The notes beneath the pieces are model-generated. The model saw only the letters and a program-made list of their open reading frames with translations, made no database searches and was not told where the DNA came from. A program made the position numbers and the translations under genes. Positions 16,566-26,090 of a DNA stretch of 64,000 nucleotides are shown here, in pieces. Every line of letters starts with the position of its first letter. The stretch's first letter is position 1. This DNA comes from Pseudomonas sp. GCEP-101 (GTDB lineage Bacteria > Pseudomonadota > Gammaproteobacteria > Pseudomonadales > Pseudomonadaceae): positions 1,054,001 to 1,118,000 of the forward strand of contig NZ_CP104011.1 of assembly GCF_025133575.1 (NCBI RefSeq), read 5' to 3'.

Positions 16566-17642
16566 TCACACGGCGGCGGGCACCGTCGGCCGGCGATATA
16601 CCCAGATGCGCTTGAGCACCGTGGCGAACTGCACCGACAGCCGGCCGCTGTTGTAGGTCTGGCCGTAGCGCACGGCGATGGCCCGCACCTCTTTAGAGAG
16701 CTGCGCATAGCGGCGCGCCGGCAGGTCCGGATAGAGGTGGTGCTCGATCTGGTGGCTGAGGTTGCCGGTGAGGATGTGGAACAGCGGCCCGCCCTCCAGG
16801 TTGCTCGAGCCGCGCAACTGGCGCAGGTACCAGTGGCCGCGCGTCTCGCCCTGCACCACTTCGCGCGGGAACACCGCCGCCTTCTCGGTGAAATGGCCGC
16901 AGAAGATCACCGTGAAGGTCCACAGGTTGCGCATCAGGTTGGCCACGACGTTGCCCAGCAGCACCGCCCCAAACGCGCCGGTGAACAGGCCCAGCAGCGG
17001 GAACGCCAGGTAGTCCTTCACCCACTGCCGCCCGACCTTGGCGTTGAACTGGCGCAGCAGCGGGCGCAGCTCTTGCTTGCTCATCCGCCCCTTCAGGTAC
17101 TGGTCCAGGCGCAGGTGCTGCACCGCCACCGCGTACTGGAACAGCAGCGCCTGGATCGTCACCCAGAGCGGCTGCCAGCGGTAGAAGGGCTTCCATTTCT
17201 GCTCGGGGAACAGCCGCACCACGCCATAACCGACGTCGTCATCCATGCCCAGCACATTGGTGTAGGTGTGGTGCACGTGGTTGTGCGTGTGCCGCCAGAA
17301 GTCCGAGGGACCGACGATGTCCCACTCGTAGCTGCGGCCGGCGAATTCCGGATCGTTCATCCAGTCGTACTGGCCATGCATGACGTTATGGCCCAGCTCC
17401 ATGTTCTCCAGGATCTTGCCCAGCCCCAGCAGCACGGTGCCCAGCAGCCAGGTCGGCGGGAACCAGCCGGCCATCAGCAGCGCGCGGCCGCTCCAGCAGC
17501 ACCAGCGCACCGCCGCGCGGATGCGCCGTATGTAGCGGGCGTCCTGCTCGCCCAGGTCGTGCAGGGTGCGCTGGCGCAGGGCATCCAGCTCGGCACCGAA
17601 GGCCACCAGTTCGGCGGCGCTGAGGTCGCGGTCTTCGCGCAT
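16566..17642 (-). CDS. desB: Acyl-CoA delta-9 fatty acid desaturase DesB
   Basis: 358-residue membrane desaturase. Three histidine boxes are present: H85-x3-H89 (GHNVMH), H118 to H125 (HTHNHVHH) and the C-terminal HQIEHH, which together hold the di-iron centre. Hydrophobic segments flank them. It introduces a double bond into saturated acyl-CoA taken up from outside. It is the second gene of a desC-desB operon with 14 bases between, controlled by DesT encoded divergently. The start at 17642 is chosen because homology begins at MREDRD. Confidence 0.95.
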   Translation of the reverse strand: MREDRDLSAAELVAFGAELDALRQRTLHDLGEQDARYIRRIRAAVRWCCWSGRALLMAGWFPPTWLLGTVLLGLGKILENMELGHNVMHGQYDWMNDPEFAGRSYEWDIVGPSDFWRHTHNHVHHTYTNVLGMDDDVGYGVVRLFPEQKWKPFYRWQPLWVTIQALLFQYAVAVQHLRLDQYLKGRMSKQELRPLLRQFNAKVGRQWVKDYLAFPLLGLFTGAFGAVLLGNVVANLMRNLWTFTVIFCGHFTEKAAVFPREVVQGETRGHWYLRQLRGSSNLEGGPLFHILTGNLSHQIEHHLYPDLPARRYAQLSKEVRAIAVRYGQTYNSGRLSVQFATVLKRIWVYRRPTVPAAV

Positions 17643-17656
17643 GACGAGGTCCTGAT

Positions 17657-18757
17657 TCAGAGATCGACGGTCAGGTCGCCCTGGGGCGCACTGACGCACA
17701 GACGGATCGGTTGGCCGGGTTCGCTGAACAGCTCGCCGCTGCGCAGATCGCGCACGCAACCGCTGACCAGCGTGCAGGTGCAGCGGGTGCAGACGCCCTG
17801 TCGGCAGCCATGCAGCGGGCGCAGGCCCTGGGCTTCGGCCTGCTCCAGCAGGCTGCGGCGGCTGTCCCCTTGCACCTGCAATGCGCTGCGGGCGAAGCGC
17901 AGGTTCACGGAGCGTGCCGGCTCGCTGTCATCCCAGGCCGGCGGGCTGAAGCTTTCCACCTGCAAGCTGCGGCAGCTTGCATCCAGCGCCTGGCGCACGC
18001 TGGCGACGAAACCACCGGGCCCGCAGGCCAGCACGTGGCGGCCGCCCAGGTCGGCGACATGCTCGGGGCAAAAGCGCCCGGCGAGCTCCCCGTCCTGCGC
18101 AGCATCGCCGCTCAGCGCCCAGCGCAGTTCGAGGTTCGGATACTGCCGCGCCAGCGCCTGAAGCCCGTCGACGAAGGCCTTCTGGCCACGCTCGCGGACG
18201 TAATGCAGCAGCGTCACCGGGCCGCCGTAGCCGCGCGCCAGTGCCTCGCGCAGCAGGCCGAGCAAGGGCGTCAGGCCGCTGCCGGCGGCCAGCAGCAACA
18301 CGCCCTGGTCGTCCGCCGGCCAGCTCAGCTCGCCGTCCGGCGCGCCCAGCTCCAGCACATCGCCGACACACAGCCGGTGCGCCAGGAAGGACGAGATCCG
18401 CCCGCCCGGCTGCCGCTTCACGGCGAACTCCAGGCAGCCATCGTCGGCGATACGGGTCAGGCTGTAGCTGCGGCTGTGGCGTACCCCGTCGCGCTCGACG
18501 AACAGCTGCACGTGCTGCCCCGGGCGGGCGCCGCGCCAGTGCGCATTGGGGCGCAGGCGCAGTTCGAGCATGTCGTCGGCCACCCACTGCCGCGCCTCGA
18601 CCCGAGCGAACACCCGCCGCAATGCCCAGCCTGGGTTGCAGGCCCGCAGCACGGCGTCCACGTCCGCCTCGCGCAGCCACTGGCTGCGCACCAGGGCACG
18701 CAACGGGGTCAGCAACGGCGAGACGAAGCGCAGGCCGGCGAAGGGCAGCAGGGACAT
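17657..18757 (-). CDS. desC: Ferredoxin-NAD(P)H reductase-type electron donor DesC
   Basis: 366 residues. Flavin domain with the FAD-binding motif RSYSLT, an NAD(P)-binding domain starting at GVLLLAAGSGLTPLLGLL, and a C-terminal plant-type 2Fe-2S domain with cysteines in HGCRQGVCTRCTC and a last Cys in RLCVSA. The order is that of the class IA oxidoreductases that feed electrons to oxygenases and desaturases. It would supply reducing power to DesB. First gene of the operon; two operator palindromes lie immediately upstream. Confidence 0.93.
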   Translation of the reverse strand: MSLLPFAGLRFVSPLLTPLRALVRSQWLREADVDAVLRACNPGWALRRVFARVEARQWVADDMLELRLRPNAHWRGARPGQHVQLFVERDGVRHSRSYSLTRIADDGCLEFAVKRQPGGRISSFLAHRLCVGDVLELGAPDGELSWPADDQGVLLLAAGSGLTPLLGLLREALARGYGGPVTLLHYVRERGQKAFVDGLQALARQYPNLELRWALSGDAAQDGELAGRFCPEHVADLGGRHVLACGPGGFVASVRQALDASCRSLQVESFSPPAWDDSEPARSVNLRFARSALQVQGDSRRSLLEQAEAQGLRPLHGCRQGVCTRCTCTLVSGCVRDLRSGELFSEPGQPIRLCVSAPQGDLTVDL

Positions 18758-18772
18758 GGATTAACACCAACC

Positions 18773-18833
18773 AGTAAACATGTGTTCACTTAAAATCGCA
18801 TGGGCAGGACTTTTCAGTCAACACCTGTTCACT
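18773..18833. promoter_or_regulatory. desT: Twin DesT operators
   Basis: AGTAAACATGTGTTCACT (18773-18790) and AGTCAACACCTGTTCACT (18816-18833) share the consensus AGTnAACA-NN-TGTTCACT, each with one mismatch from perfect symmetry and starts 43 bp apart. They lie 16-76 bases before desC and 80-140 bases before desT, so one repressor could control both. Assignment to DesT is by position and family. Confidence 0.85.
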
Positions 18834-18912
18834 GGAAAGCTCAGGAACTTCCCCCGCGCCGGGCGGCATTTGCTAGAGTGCCTGCGCCTTCGCCTTGGAT
18901 AGCCCCTGCCGT

Positions 18913-19548
18913 ATGTCCACTCCCCGCGCCGAACAGAAACAACAGACCCGCCTGGCCCTCATGGACGCCGCGCGCAGCCTGATGGACAGTGGCCGCGGCT
19001 TCGGCAGCCTGAGCCTGCGCGAGGTGGCGAAAGCGGCGGGCATCGTGCCGGCGGGCTTCTACCGGCACTTCGCCGACATGGACGCGCTGGGCCTGGCGCT
19101 GGTCGCCGATGTCGACGAGACCTTCCGCGAAACCCTGCGCGTGGTGCGTCACAACGAGTTCGAGCTGGGCGGCGTGATCGAGGCTTCGGTGCGCATCTTC
19201 CTCGACGCGGTGACCGCCAACCGCACCCAGTTCCTCTTCCTCGCCCGCGAGCAGTACGGCGGCTCCCATCCCATCCGCCAGGCCGTGGGCGCGCTGCGCC
19301 AGCGCATCACCGACGACCTCGCCGCGGACCTTGCGCTGCTCAACAAGCTGCCGCACCTCACCGCCCAGGACATCGACGTGATTGCCGACCTGGTGGTGAA
19401 AACGGTGTTCGCCACCCTGCCCGAGCTGATCGACCCGCCGGCCGACAGCCTGCCGACGCACCTCTCGCCCCAGGCCAAGATCACCCAGCAGCTGCGCTTC
19501 ATCATGATCGGCGCCAAACACTGGACCGGCATCGGCTCGCGCCCCTGA
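18913..19548 (+). CDS. desT: TetR-family fatty-acid-responsive regulator DesT
   Basis: 211 residues, TetR architecture: N-terminal helix-turn-helix LSLREVAKAAGIVPAGFYRHF (about 33-53) and an all-helical acyl-CoA-binding domain. Size and sequence agree with PAO1 DesT (210 residues), which senses the ratio of saturated to unsaturated acyl-CoA and represses desCB. It is divergent from desC. A start six codons upstream exists in frame, but MSTPRAEQ matches the family. Confidence 0.93.
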   Translation: MSTPRAEQKQQTRLALMDAARSLMDSGRGFGSLSLREVAKAAGIVPAGFYRHFADMDALGLALVADVDETFRETLRVVRHNEFELGGVIEASVRIFLDAVTANRTQFLFLAREQYGGSHPIRQAVGALRQRITDDLAADLALLNKLPHLTAQDIDVIADLVVKTVFATLPELIDPPADSLPTHLSPQAKITQQLRFIMIGAKHWTGIGSRP

Positions 19549-19573
19549 AGCGCCGCACGCCCTGCCAACTCCC

Positions 19574-19599
19574 TGTAGGAGCGAGCTTGCTCGCGAACC
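19574..19599. repeat. REP palindrome
   Basis: GTAGGAGCGAGCTTGCTCGC followed by GAACC, just after desT. Confidence 0.8.
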
Positions 19600-19630
19600 A
19601 CCCCCAGCGGGCAAGTTCAGGAGCTGGCAA

Positions 19631-19669
19631 CGTAGGGCGCATAACGCCCCAGGCGTTATGCGCCCTACG
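19631..19669. repeat. Long perfect inverted repeat
   Basis: CGTAGGGCGCATAACGC, five-base loop, GCGTTATGCGCCCTACG: a 17-bp perfect stem of a type seen scattered in many proteobacterial intergenic regions. A Pro/Leu-type repeat (CCCTCACCCCAGCCCTCTCC) follows at 19700-19735. Confidence 0.8.
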
Positions 19670-19796
19670 CTGTCTCAGGAGAGTCTGTGCCCTTGCCTTC
19701 CCTCACCCCAGCCCTCTCCCAAGGGGAGAGGGGGCAGATCGTGCCGGCTGATGCCGTAGTGTCATCCTTCTTTGAACGAAGCGTTGGAGCATCCCT

Positions 19797-19888
19797 GTAG
19801 GAGCGGGCCATGCCCGCGACCGATCCCCGCTCAGACCGCCCCCTCAGCGCCAAGCCACCCAATCGCGGACAAAGTCCGCTCCTACGCT
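19797..19888. repeat. REP cluster between desT and ureE
   Basis: GTAGGAGCGGGCCATGCCCG (from 19797) and CGCGGACAAAGTCCGCTCCT (from 19862) are two REP subtypes. The 509-bp gap 19549-20057 otherwise holds no supported gene. Confidence 0.75.
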
Positions 19889-20057
19889 TCAAACGCGCCC
19901 CGCCTTGGTGCGCACCGTTTTCGTGCGCACCATCGTCGAGCGCCCGCACCATTCCTGATCACCTGGACAACCCCGCCAGCCCCCGCCAGCGCTGGCGAAG
20001 GCCCGCACTGGCAAGCCCCTTGCTGTAGCTGTGCCATTGCTACTGCCGGACGCTGCC

Positions 20058-20558
20058 ATGCTGGTCATCCACCAACGAATCGAACCCCGCGAACACTGGG
20101 ACGCCGAGCTGCACCTGAATTACGAGGCGCGCAGCAAGAGCCGCCTGCGCTGCTTCACCCGCAGCGGTGAAGACGTCGGCCTGTTCCTCGAACGCGGGCA
20201 GTCGCCGTTGGTCGATGGCGAGTGCCTGCTGGCCAACGACGGCCGCGTGGTGCGCGTCTGCGCGGCGCCGGAACAACTTCTTCATGTCACCTGCGCCAAC
20301 GCCCGCGAGCTGAACCGCGCGGCCTATCACCTGGGCAATCGCCATGTGGCCCTGCAGGTCGGCGAGGGGTGGCTGCGCCTGCTCGACGACTATGTGCTCA
20401 AGGCGATGCTCGACCAGCTCGGCGCCACGGTGGAGGCCATCGAAGCGCCCTTCCAGCCGGAGCACGGCGCCTACGGCGGCGGCCATCACCACTCGCACCA
20501 CGGCGAAGAGCAGTTCAATTACGCGCCGAAGCTGCACCAGTTCGGGGTGCGTCTGTGA
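20058..20558 (+). CDS. ureE: Urease accessory nickel chaperone UreE
   Basis: 166 residues. The N-terminal peptide-binding domain (LVIHQRI... SRLRCFTRSGEDVGLFLERG) is followed by the metal-binding domain with AYHLGNRHVALQVGEGWLRL and a His-rich tail GGGHHHSHHGEEQ for nickel. It delivers Ni2+ to UreG/urease. Start MLVIHQ is preceded by GGACGCTGCC, a weak ribosome site; the frame extends nine codons upstream without homology. Followed by ureF after 100 bp, with a dispersed repeat in between. Confidence 0.95.
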   Translation: MLVIHQRIEPREHWDAELHLNYEARSKSRLRCFTRSGEDVGLFLERGQSPLVDGECLLANDGRVVRVCAAPEQLLHVTCANARELNRAAYHLGNRHVALQVGEGWLRLLDDYVLKAMLDQLGATVEAIEAPFQPEHGAYGGGHHHSHHGEEQFNYAPKLHQFGVRL

Positions 20559-20584
20559 ACACCGTGCGCGGGATCGACACCCTG

Positions 20585-20632
20585 TCCCCCACCCTGGCTG
20601 CGCGCCCCGCTCCGAAGGGAGAGGGGGCTGCT
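20585..20632. repeat. Dispersed repeat copy between ureE and ureF
   Basis: Contains CTGCGCGCCCCGCTCCGAAG followed by GGAGAGGG, the same block as at 9136 and 34829. It sits inside the ure accessory operon, so it will be transcribed and may affect ureF expression. Confidence 0.75.
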
Positions 20633-20658
20633 CCGAGTCGCCGGGGAAGACCGTAGTC

Positions 20659-21336
20659 ATGAGCGAAGTCTTGAGTCTCTGGTCGCTGCTGCGCCTGGCC
20701 AGCCCGCAGTTGCCCATCGGCGGCTACAGCTACTCCCAAGGGCTGGAGAGCGCCATCGACCTGGGCCAGGTGAAGGACGCCGAGAGCGCCCGCACCTGGC
20801 TCGTCGATCAGCTGCAGCTGAACCTTGCGCGCTTCGAAGGCCCGTTGCTGGCCGAACTGCTGCGCGCAGCCGACGCCGCCGACTGGGGCGCCCTGGGCGA
20901 CGCCGCCGAACGCCATCGCGCCAGCCGCGAGACCCGCGAGCTGGGCCTGGAGAACCGGCAGATGGGCTTCTCCCTCGGCCAGTTGCTCGACGCCTTGCCC
21001 GAGCTGGACGCCCCCGCGCGCCAGTGGCTCGCCGCACAGGCCGAACCGTCGTTCGCCGCCGCCTGGGCGCTGGCTGCCCGCGCCTGGCGGTTGACCCCGG
21101 AGCAGGCCCTGGGCGCCTGGCTGTGGAGCTGGCTGGAGAACCAGCTGGCGGTGCTGATGAAGACCCTGCCGCTGGGCCAACTGGCCGCGCAGAAGCTCAC
21201 CTCGCAACTGCTCCCCGAGCTCGACGCCGCCTGCCGCGCTGCGCTGCGCAATGACGCCCACGGCGGCGCGCCCTTCGGTCTCGCGCTCGCCTGCATGAAC
21301 CATGAAACCCAATACAGCCGTCTGTTCCGCTCCTAG
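20659..21336 (+). CDS. ureF: Urease accessory protein UreF
   Basis: 225 residues, all-helical. The family N-terminal motif [16 protein letters not shown] and the helix [13 protein letters not shown] are visible. UreF joins UreD(H) and UreG in the activation complex that carboxylates the urease lysine and inserts nickel. ATG at 20659 lacks a strong Shine-Dalgarno. ureG starts 10 bases after its stop. ureD and ureABC are absent here; in PAO1 they lie about 25 genes away. Confidence 0.94.
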   Translation: MSEVLSLWSLLRLASPQLPIGGYSYSQGLESAIDLGQVKDAESARTWLVDQLQLNLARFEGPLLAELLRAADAADWGALGDAAERHRASRETRELGLENRQMGFSLGQLLDALPELDAPARQWLAAQAEPSFAAAWALAARAWRLTPEQALGAWLWSWLENQLAVLMKTLPLGQLAAQKLTSQLLPELDAACRAALRNDAHGGAPFGLALACMNHETQYSRLFRS

Positions 21337-21346
21337 GAGAACTGCC

Positions 21347-21961
<615 letters not shown>

Positions 21962-22019
21962 TGCCTTCTCCGCGGCCGCGGATGCCGGCCGCCCCATCAC
22001 AAGAACCAGGGAGTCTTCC

Positions 22020-22592
22020 ATGCAACTGCGCAAAGCCCTCTACAGCATCGCGCTGTTCCTCACCCCGGCGGTGGCCTTCGCCCATCCCGGCCACGGCGAC
22101 CACGGCCTGATCGCCGGCATCGCCCACCCCATCACCGGCCTCGACCACCTGCTGGCAATGTTCGCCGTCGGGCTCTGGGCCGCGCAGCAGAAAGGCGCGG
22201 CACGCCTGGCGCTGCCCTGCACCTTTGTCGCGACCATGCTGGTCGGCGGCCTGCTGGGCTTCGAGGGGTTGGAGGTACCGTTTATGGAGACCGGCATCGC
22301 CGCCTCCGTCCTGGCGCTGGGCCTGTGCGTCGCACTGGCGGTGCGCCCGCCGCTGGCCCTGGCGATGGGCGCGACGGCGCTGTTCGCCTTCGCCCATGGC
22401 GTAGCTCACGGCCTGGAACTGCCGGACCTGAGCAGCCCGTGGCTGTACGCCGCCGGCTTCGTCGCCGCCACCGCCGCCCTGCATGCCGCCGGTTATGGAA
22501 TCGTTCGTCTGCTGCCGCAGGCCGCTGCACCGCTGGTGCGCTTCGCCGGCCTGGCGTCGGCGGGCGCCGGCGCCTGGCTGCTGGCCGGCTGA
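22020..22592 (+). CDS. hupE: HupE/UreJ family nickel permease
   Basis: 190 residues. Signal peptide 1-21 (VAFA), then a His-rich mature N-terminus HPGHGDHG, followed by about six hydrophobic segments; HPITGLDHLLAMFAVGLWA is the family signature. Predicted to import nickel (or cobalt) for urease. The last codons and stop (CTGGCCGGCTGAAC) recur 254 bp downstream as part of a duplicated REP block. Confidence 0.92.
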   Translation: MQLRKALYSIALFLTPAVAFAHPGHGDHGLIAGIAHPITGLDHLLAMFAVGLWAAQQKGAARLALPCTFVATMLVGGLLGFEGLEVPFMETGIAASVLALGLCVALAVRPPLALAMGATALFAFAHGVAHGLELPDLSSPWLYAAGFVAATAALHAAGYGIVRLLPQAAAPLVRFAGLASAGAGAWLLAG

Positions 22593-22778
22593 ACGAACGT
22601 AGGAGCGGACTCCGTCCGCGATGGCTTCCGGCGCGATGCGGGCCTATCGCGGACAAAGTCCGCTCCTACGCCACAGTCACAAAAGCCGCCCCCTGTAGGA
22701 GCGGGCCATGCCCGCGACAACCCCCGCTGCGAGGCCGTTCGCGAGCAAGCTCGCTCCTACGAGAGCAGACAACCCGGC
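22581..22778. repeat. REP block, copy A of a 198-bp duplication
   Basis: It starts inside the last codons of hupE and contains four palindromic REP units of three subtypes: the GTAGGAGCGGACTCCGTCCG / GCGGACAAAGTCCGCTCC pair, GTAGGAGCGGGCCATGCCCG, and GTTCGCGAGCAAGCTCGCTC. Copy B follows at 22835-23033. Confidence 0.9.
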
Positions 22779-22834
22779 ACGGAATCAGCGCCGCCAGCAC
22801 ACCAAGCCCGGACCGCCGGCGGCCTGCGCGGCTA

Positions 22835-23033
22835 CTGGCCGGCTGAACAAACGTAGGAGCGGACTTCGTCCGCGATGGCTTCCGGCGCGATCCGGGCCTA
22901 TCGCGGACGGAGTCCGCTCCTACGCCACAGTCACAAAAGCCGCCCCCCTGTAGGAGCGGGCCATGCCCGCGACAACCCCCGCTGCGGGGCCGTTCGCGAG
23001 CAAGCTCGCTCCTACGAGAGCAGACAACCCGGC
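22835..23033. repeat. REP block, copy B of the duplication
   Basis: Near-identical to 22581-22778, with only a few substitutions and one extra C. It begins with the duplicated hupE tail and stop sequence. The 56 bases between copies show no feature, and the whole gap 22593-23038 contains no other gene. Confidence 0.9.
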
Positions 23034-23038
23034 GGACA

Positions 23039-23803
23039 TCACCCCTTGCGATGCACCGCAAACCCCGCCCACGCCTGGCTCACCGGCATGAGCTCCAGGG
23101 TGTTGATGTTGATGTGCGGCGGCTGGTTGAGGATCCAGTGGATGGTCTCGGCAATGTCCGCGGACTGGATCGGCTCGGCGCCGGCGTAAGTCTTGTCGTA
23201 CTTCGCCTGGTCGCCGCCGAAGCGCACCAGGGAGAACTCGCTCTCGCACATGCCCGGCTCGAGGTTGGTGACGCGCACGCCGGTGCCCTGCAGGTCGCAG
23301 CGCAGGTTCAGCGAGAACTGCTGGACGAAGGCCTTGGTCGCGCCGTACACGTGGCCGCCCGGATAGGGCCAGTGGCCGGCCACCGACCCCAGGTTGAGGA
23401 TGCTCGCGCCCGGGCCGTGGGCGATCAGGCGCGGCAGCAGCAGGCGGGTGGCGTACATCAGGCCCTTGATGTTGGTGTCCACCATGGTGTCCCAGTCGTC
23501 CAGCTCGCACTCCTGCGCCGGGTCCGCGCCCAGGGCGAGGCCGGCGTTGTTGATCAGGCCGCGCAGCTTGGCGAATTTCTCCGGCAGGCCGTCCACCGCG
23601 GCCGTCATCGCCGCGCGGTCGCGCACGTCGAGCACCAGCGGCAGTACATCGGTCTCTGAGGACAGCTCCTCGGCCAGCGCCTTCAGGCGCTCCTCGCGGC
23701 GGCCGGTGATCACCAGCGACCAGCCGTCACGGGCGAAACGCCGCGCGCAGGCTTCGCCGAAACCGGAAGTGGCGCCGGTAATGAAGAGAGTGGGAGTGGT
23801 CAT
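23039..23803 (-). CDS. ydfG: YdfG-type short-chain dehydrogenase
   Basis: 254 residues. Rossmann motif TGATSGFGEA (9-18), NNAG, catalytic Ser in LGSVAGHWPY and the YGATK pair. The C-terminal NINTLELMPVSQAWAGFAVHRK closely matches E. coli YdfG, an NADP-dependent 3-hydroxy acid / L-allo-threonine dehydrogenase also acting on malonic semialdehyde. GAGGAT lies seven bases before the ATG at 23803. Equivalent of PA4907 by order. Confidence 0.92.
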   Translation of the reverse strand: MTTPTLFITGATSGFGEACARRFARDGWSLVITGRREERLKALAEELSSETDVLPLVLDVRDRAAMTAAVDGLPEKFAKLRGLINNAGLALGADPAQECELDDWDTMVDTNIKGLMYATRLLLPRLIAHGPGASILNLGSVAGHWPYPGGHVYGATKAFVQQFSLNLRCDLQGTGVRVTNLEPGMCESEFSLVRFGGDQAKYDKTYAGAEPIQSADIAETIHWILNQPPHININTLELMPVSQAWAGFAVHRKG

Positions 23804-23992
23804 CACTGAAATCCTCATGCTGGGCACTGCCGTCGCCGATGCTTGCCGGGGAATCGTGCGGTGCGCGTTCTTGTCGGTCGGTCGAGCATAACAGCCTGCA
23901 TCCGCTGCGTTGCGTAACAGCCAGGCTGGATAAAACCCGCACAGCCGCGCGAAAGCCGCATGGCTGCTGGCGCGCCGCGACTTGCGCCCACC

Positions 23993-24284
23993 TTGTCCAC
24001 AGGCTGTTCCCTGTTTTCTGTGGGCAAGCGCAACGCCGGATTCTGCCTGGACGATTTTCGAGCGCCCCGCTACGGGCCGCGCCGCCGCTGCGCTGGAGAA
24101 GTTCTTCCCAAGGTTATCCACAGGTCTTTCAACGGCTGCCGGGGACAACTATCGGGACAGCGGAACTTTCCTGCCCAGGCGTAACTGTCCATCCATACAG
24201 GGGTTGCAGCCCTGTCGAGCAGAAATCGACCGCCCTGCTGCACCCCTGATCCTCCGGGGCCCGGGCTCCCAGAGGTTATCCACA
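23993..24284. promoter_or_regulatory. Cluster of DnaA-box-like sequences
   Basis: TTGTCCACA (23993-24001), TTATCCACA (24114-24122) and TTATCCACA (24276-24284), all on the plus strand and each followed by GG, two of them within GGTTATCCACAGG. A weaker reverse match TGTGGGCAA lies at 24019-24027. They fill the 520-bp gap 23804-24323, which has no supported gene. This may be a DnaA-binding or titration region, or chance. Confidence 0.5.
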
Positions 24285-24323
24285 GGCGAACCCACAGATT
24301 TTCTGGACGCTTTCGGCGGCGCC

Positions 24324-25247
24324 TCACTGCAGCAGCAGGCGCGCCGCGATCAGGTCTTCCAGTGCGTAACCGACGGACTTGAACAGGGTGATCTCAGAGT
24401 CATCCGCGCGTGTGCCGCGACCGCGCAGCAGGTCGCTGAGCTGGCAATCAATAGCGCTCTCGTCGATCACGCCCTCGCCCAGCGGGATCAGCAAGTCGCC
24501 CGCCTCTTCCAGCGCGCCGTCGCGGGTATCCACGACAATGCGCGCGCGGCGCACGGCGTCGCTGTCGGTCTCGCGCATGGATGGCAGGAAGGCGCCGACC
24601 AGATCGAGGTGGCACCCCGAGCGCAGCCAGGCGCCGTGAACGATGGGCTCGCGGGAGGTGGTGACGCAGCTGATGCAATCCGCCGCCGCGACGGCGCCGC
24701 GCAGGTCCGCGCAGGCATGGACGGGATAGCCTTCCTCCTGCAGTTGCCTGGCCAGCGCGTTCACCTTGTCGTCCTGGCGGCCCCAGAGGGCGATGTCTTC
24801 GTATTCGCGCACCGAGCAGTGGGCGCGGACCATGTGCGGTGCCAGGGTGCCGCTGCCGACGATCAGCAACCGCCGTGCATCCCGGCGCACCAGGTAATCG
24901 GCGGCCAGGGCGGAGGTGCAGGCGGTGCGCCGCGCGGTCATTTCCGAGGCTTCGAGCATGGCCAGCGGGCGGCCGGTCTCGCCGTCGAACAGGCAGAACA
25001 GCGCGGCCACCGCCGGCAGGTTCTTCGCGCCGTTGCCGGGGAACACGGTGACCAGCTTGACGCCGATATCCTGCCCCGGCCGCCATACCGGCATGGTCAG
25101 CAGCGAGGCGTTGTCGGGCAGCTCATGGCAGCCGCGCACGGGCGCCTGGCACTCGCCGGCCAGGCCAACGCGCAGGGCTTCGATCAGTTGGGGATAGCCC
25201 AGGCGTTCGGCGACGTCGGTATTGGTGAGGAAGCGGAGGTCGTGCAT
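24324..25247 (-). CDS. Ornithine cyclodeaminase / mu-crystallin family protein
   Basis: 307 residues with an N-terminal substrate domain (GVKLVTVFPGN, with the Lys that contacts the substrate carboxylate, and ARRTACTSALAADYL) and a Rossmann domain (LLIVGSGTLAPHMVRA). The family includes ornithine cyclodeaminase, alanine dehydrogenase and mammalian mu-crystallin, a reductase of cyclic ketimines such as piperideine-2-carboxylate. The neighbouring amaA-amaB (pipecolate oxidation) and amino-acid ABC transporter make ketimine reduction an attractive guess, but the sequence alone does not settle it. Equivalent of PA4908. Confidence 0.88.
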   Translation of the reverse strand: MHDLRFLTNTDVAERLGYPQLIEALRVGLAGECQAPVRGCHELPDNASLLTMPVWRPGQDIGVKLVTVFPGNGAKNLPAVAALFCLFDGETGRPLAMLEASEMTARRTACTSALAADYLVRRDARRLLIVGSGTLAPHMVRAHCSVREYEDIALWGRQDDKVNALARQLQEEGYPVHACADLRGAVAAADCISCVTTSREPIVHGAWLRSGCHLDLVGAFLPSMRETDSDAVRRARIVVDTRDGALEEAGDLLIPLGEGVIDESAIDCQLSDLLRGRGTRADDSEITLFKSVGYALEDLIAARLLLQ

Positions 25248-25278
25248 GAAAGCGCCTCTTCAGGAAGCAGGGATAACC

Positions 25279-25360
25279 TGTAGGAGCGAGCTTGCTCGCG
25301 AACAAACCCCGCTGCGGAACTGTTCGCGAGCAAGGACTAGGCGTCCCCCTCGGTCCTACG
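25279..25360. repeat. REP pair with a rebuilt second arm
   Basis: A normal GTAGGAGCGAGCTTGCTCGC is followed by GTTCGCGAGCAAGGACTAGG and CGTCCCCCTCGGTCCTACG. The expected CTCGCTCCTAC arm is replaced by GGACTAGGCGTCCCCCTCGG, giving a hybrid palindrome found only once in the window. Confidence 0.65.
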
Positions 25361-25373
25361 AAGAGCTACAGCA

Positions 25374-26086
<713 letters not shown>

Positions 26087-26090
<4 letters not shown>

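Noticed and set aside
23993..24284. Chromosome or plasmid replication origin
   Set aside because: Only two perfect DnaA boxes, no AT-rich unwinding region, and no dnaA, dnaN or rep gene nearby.
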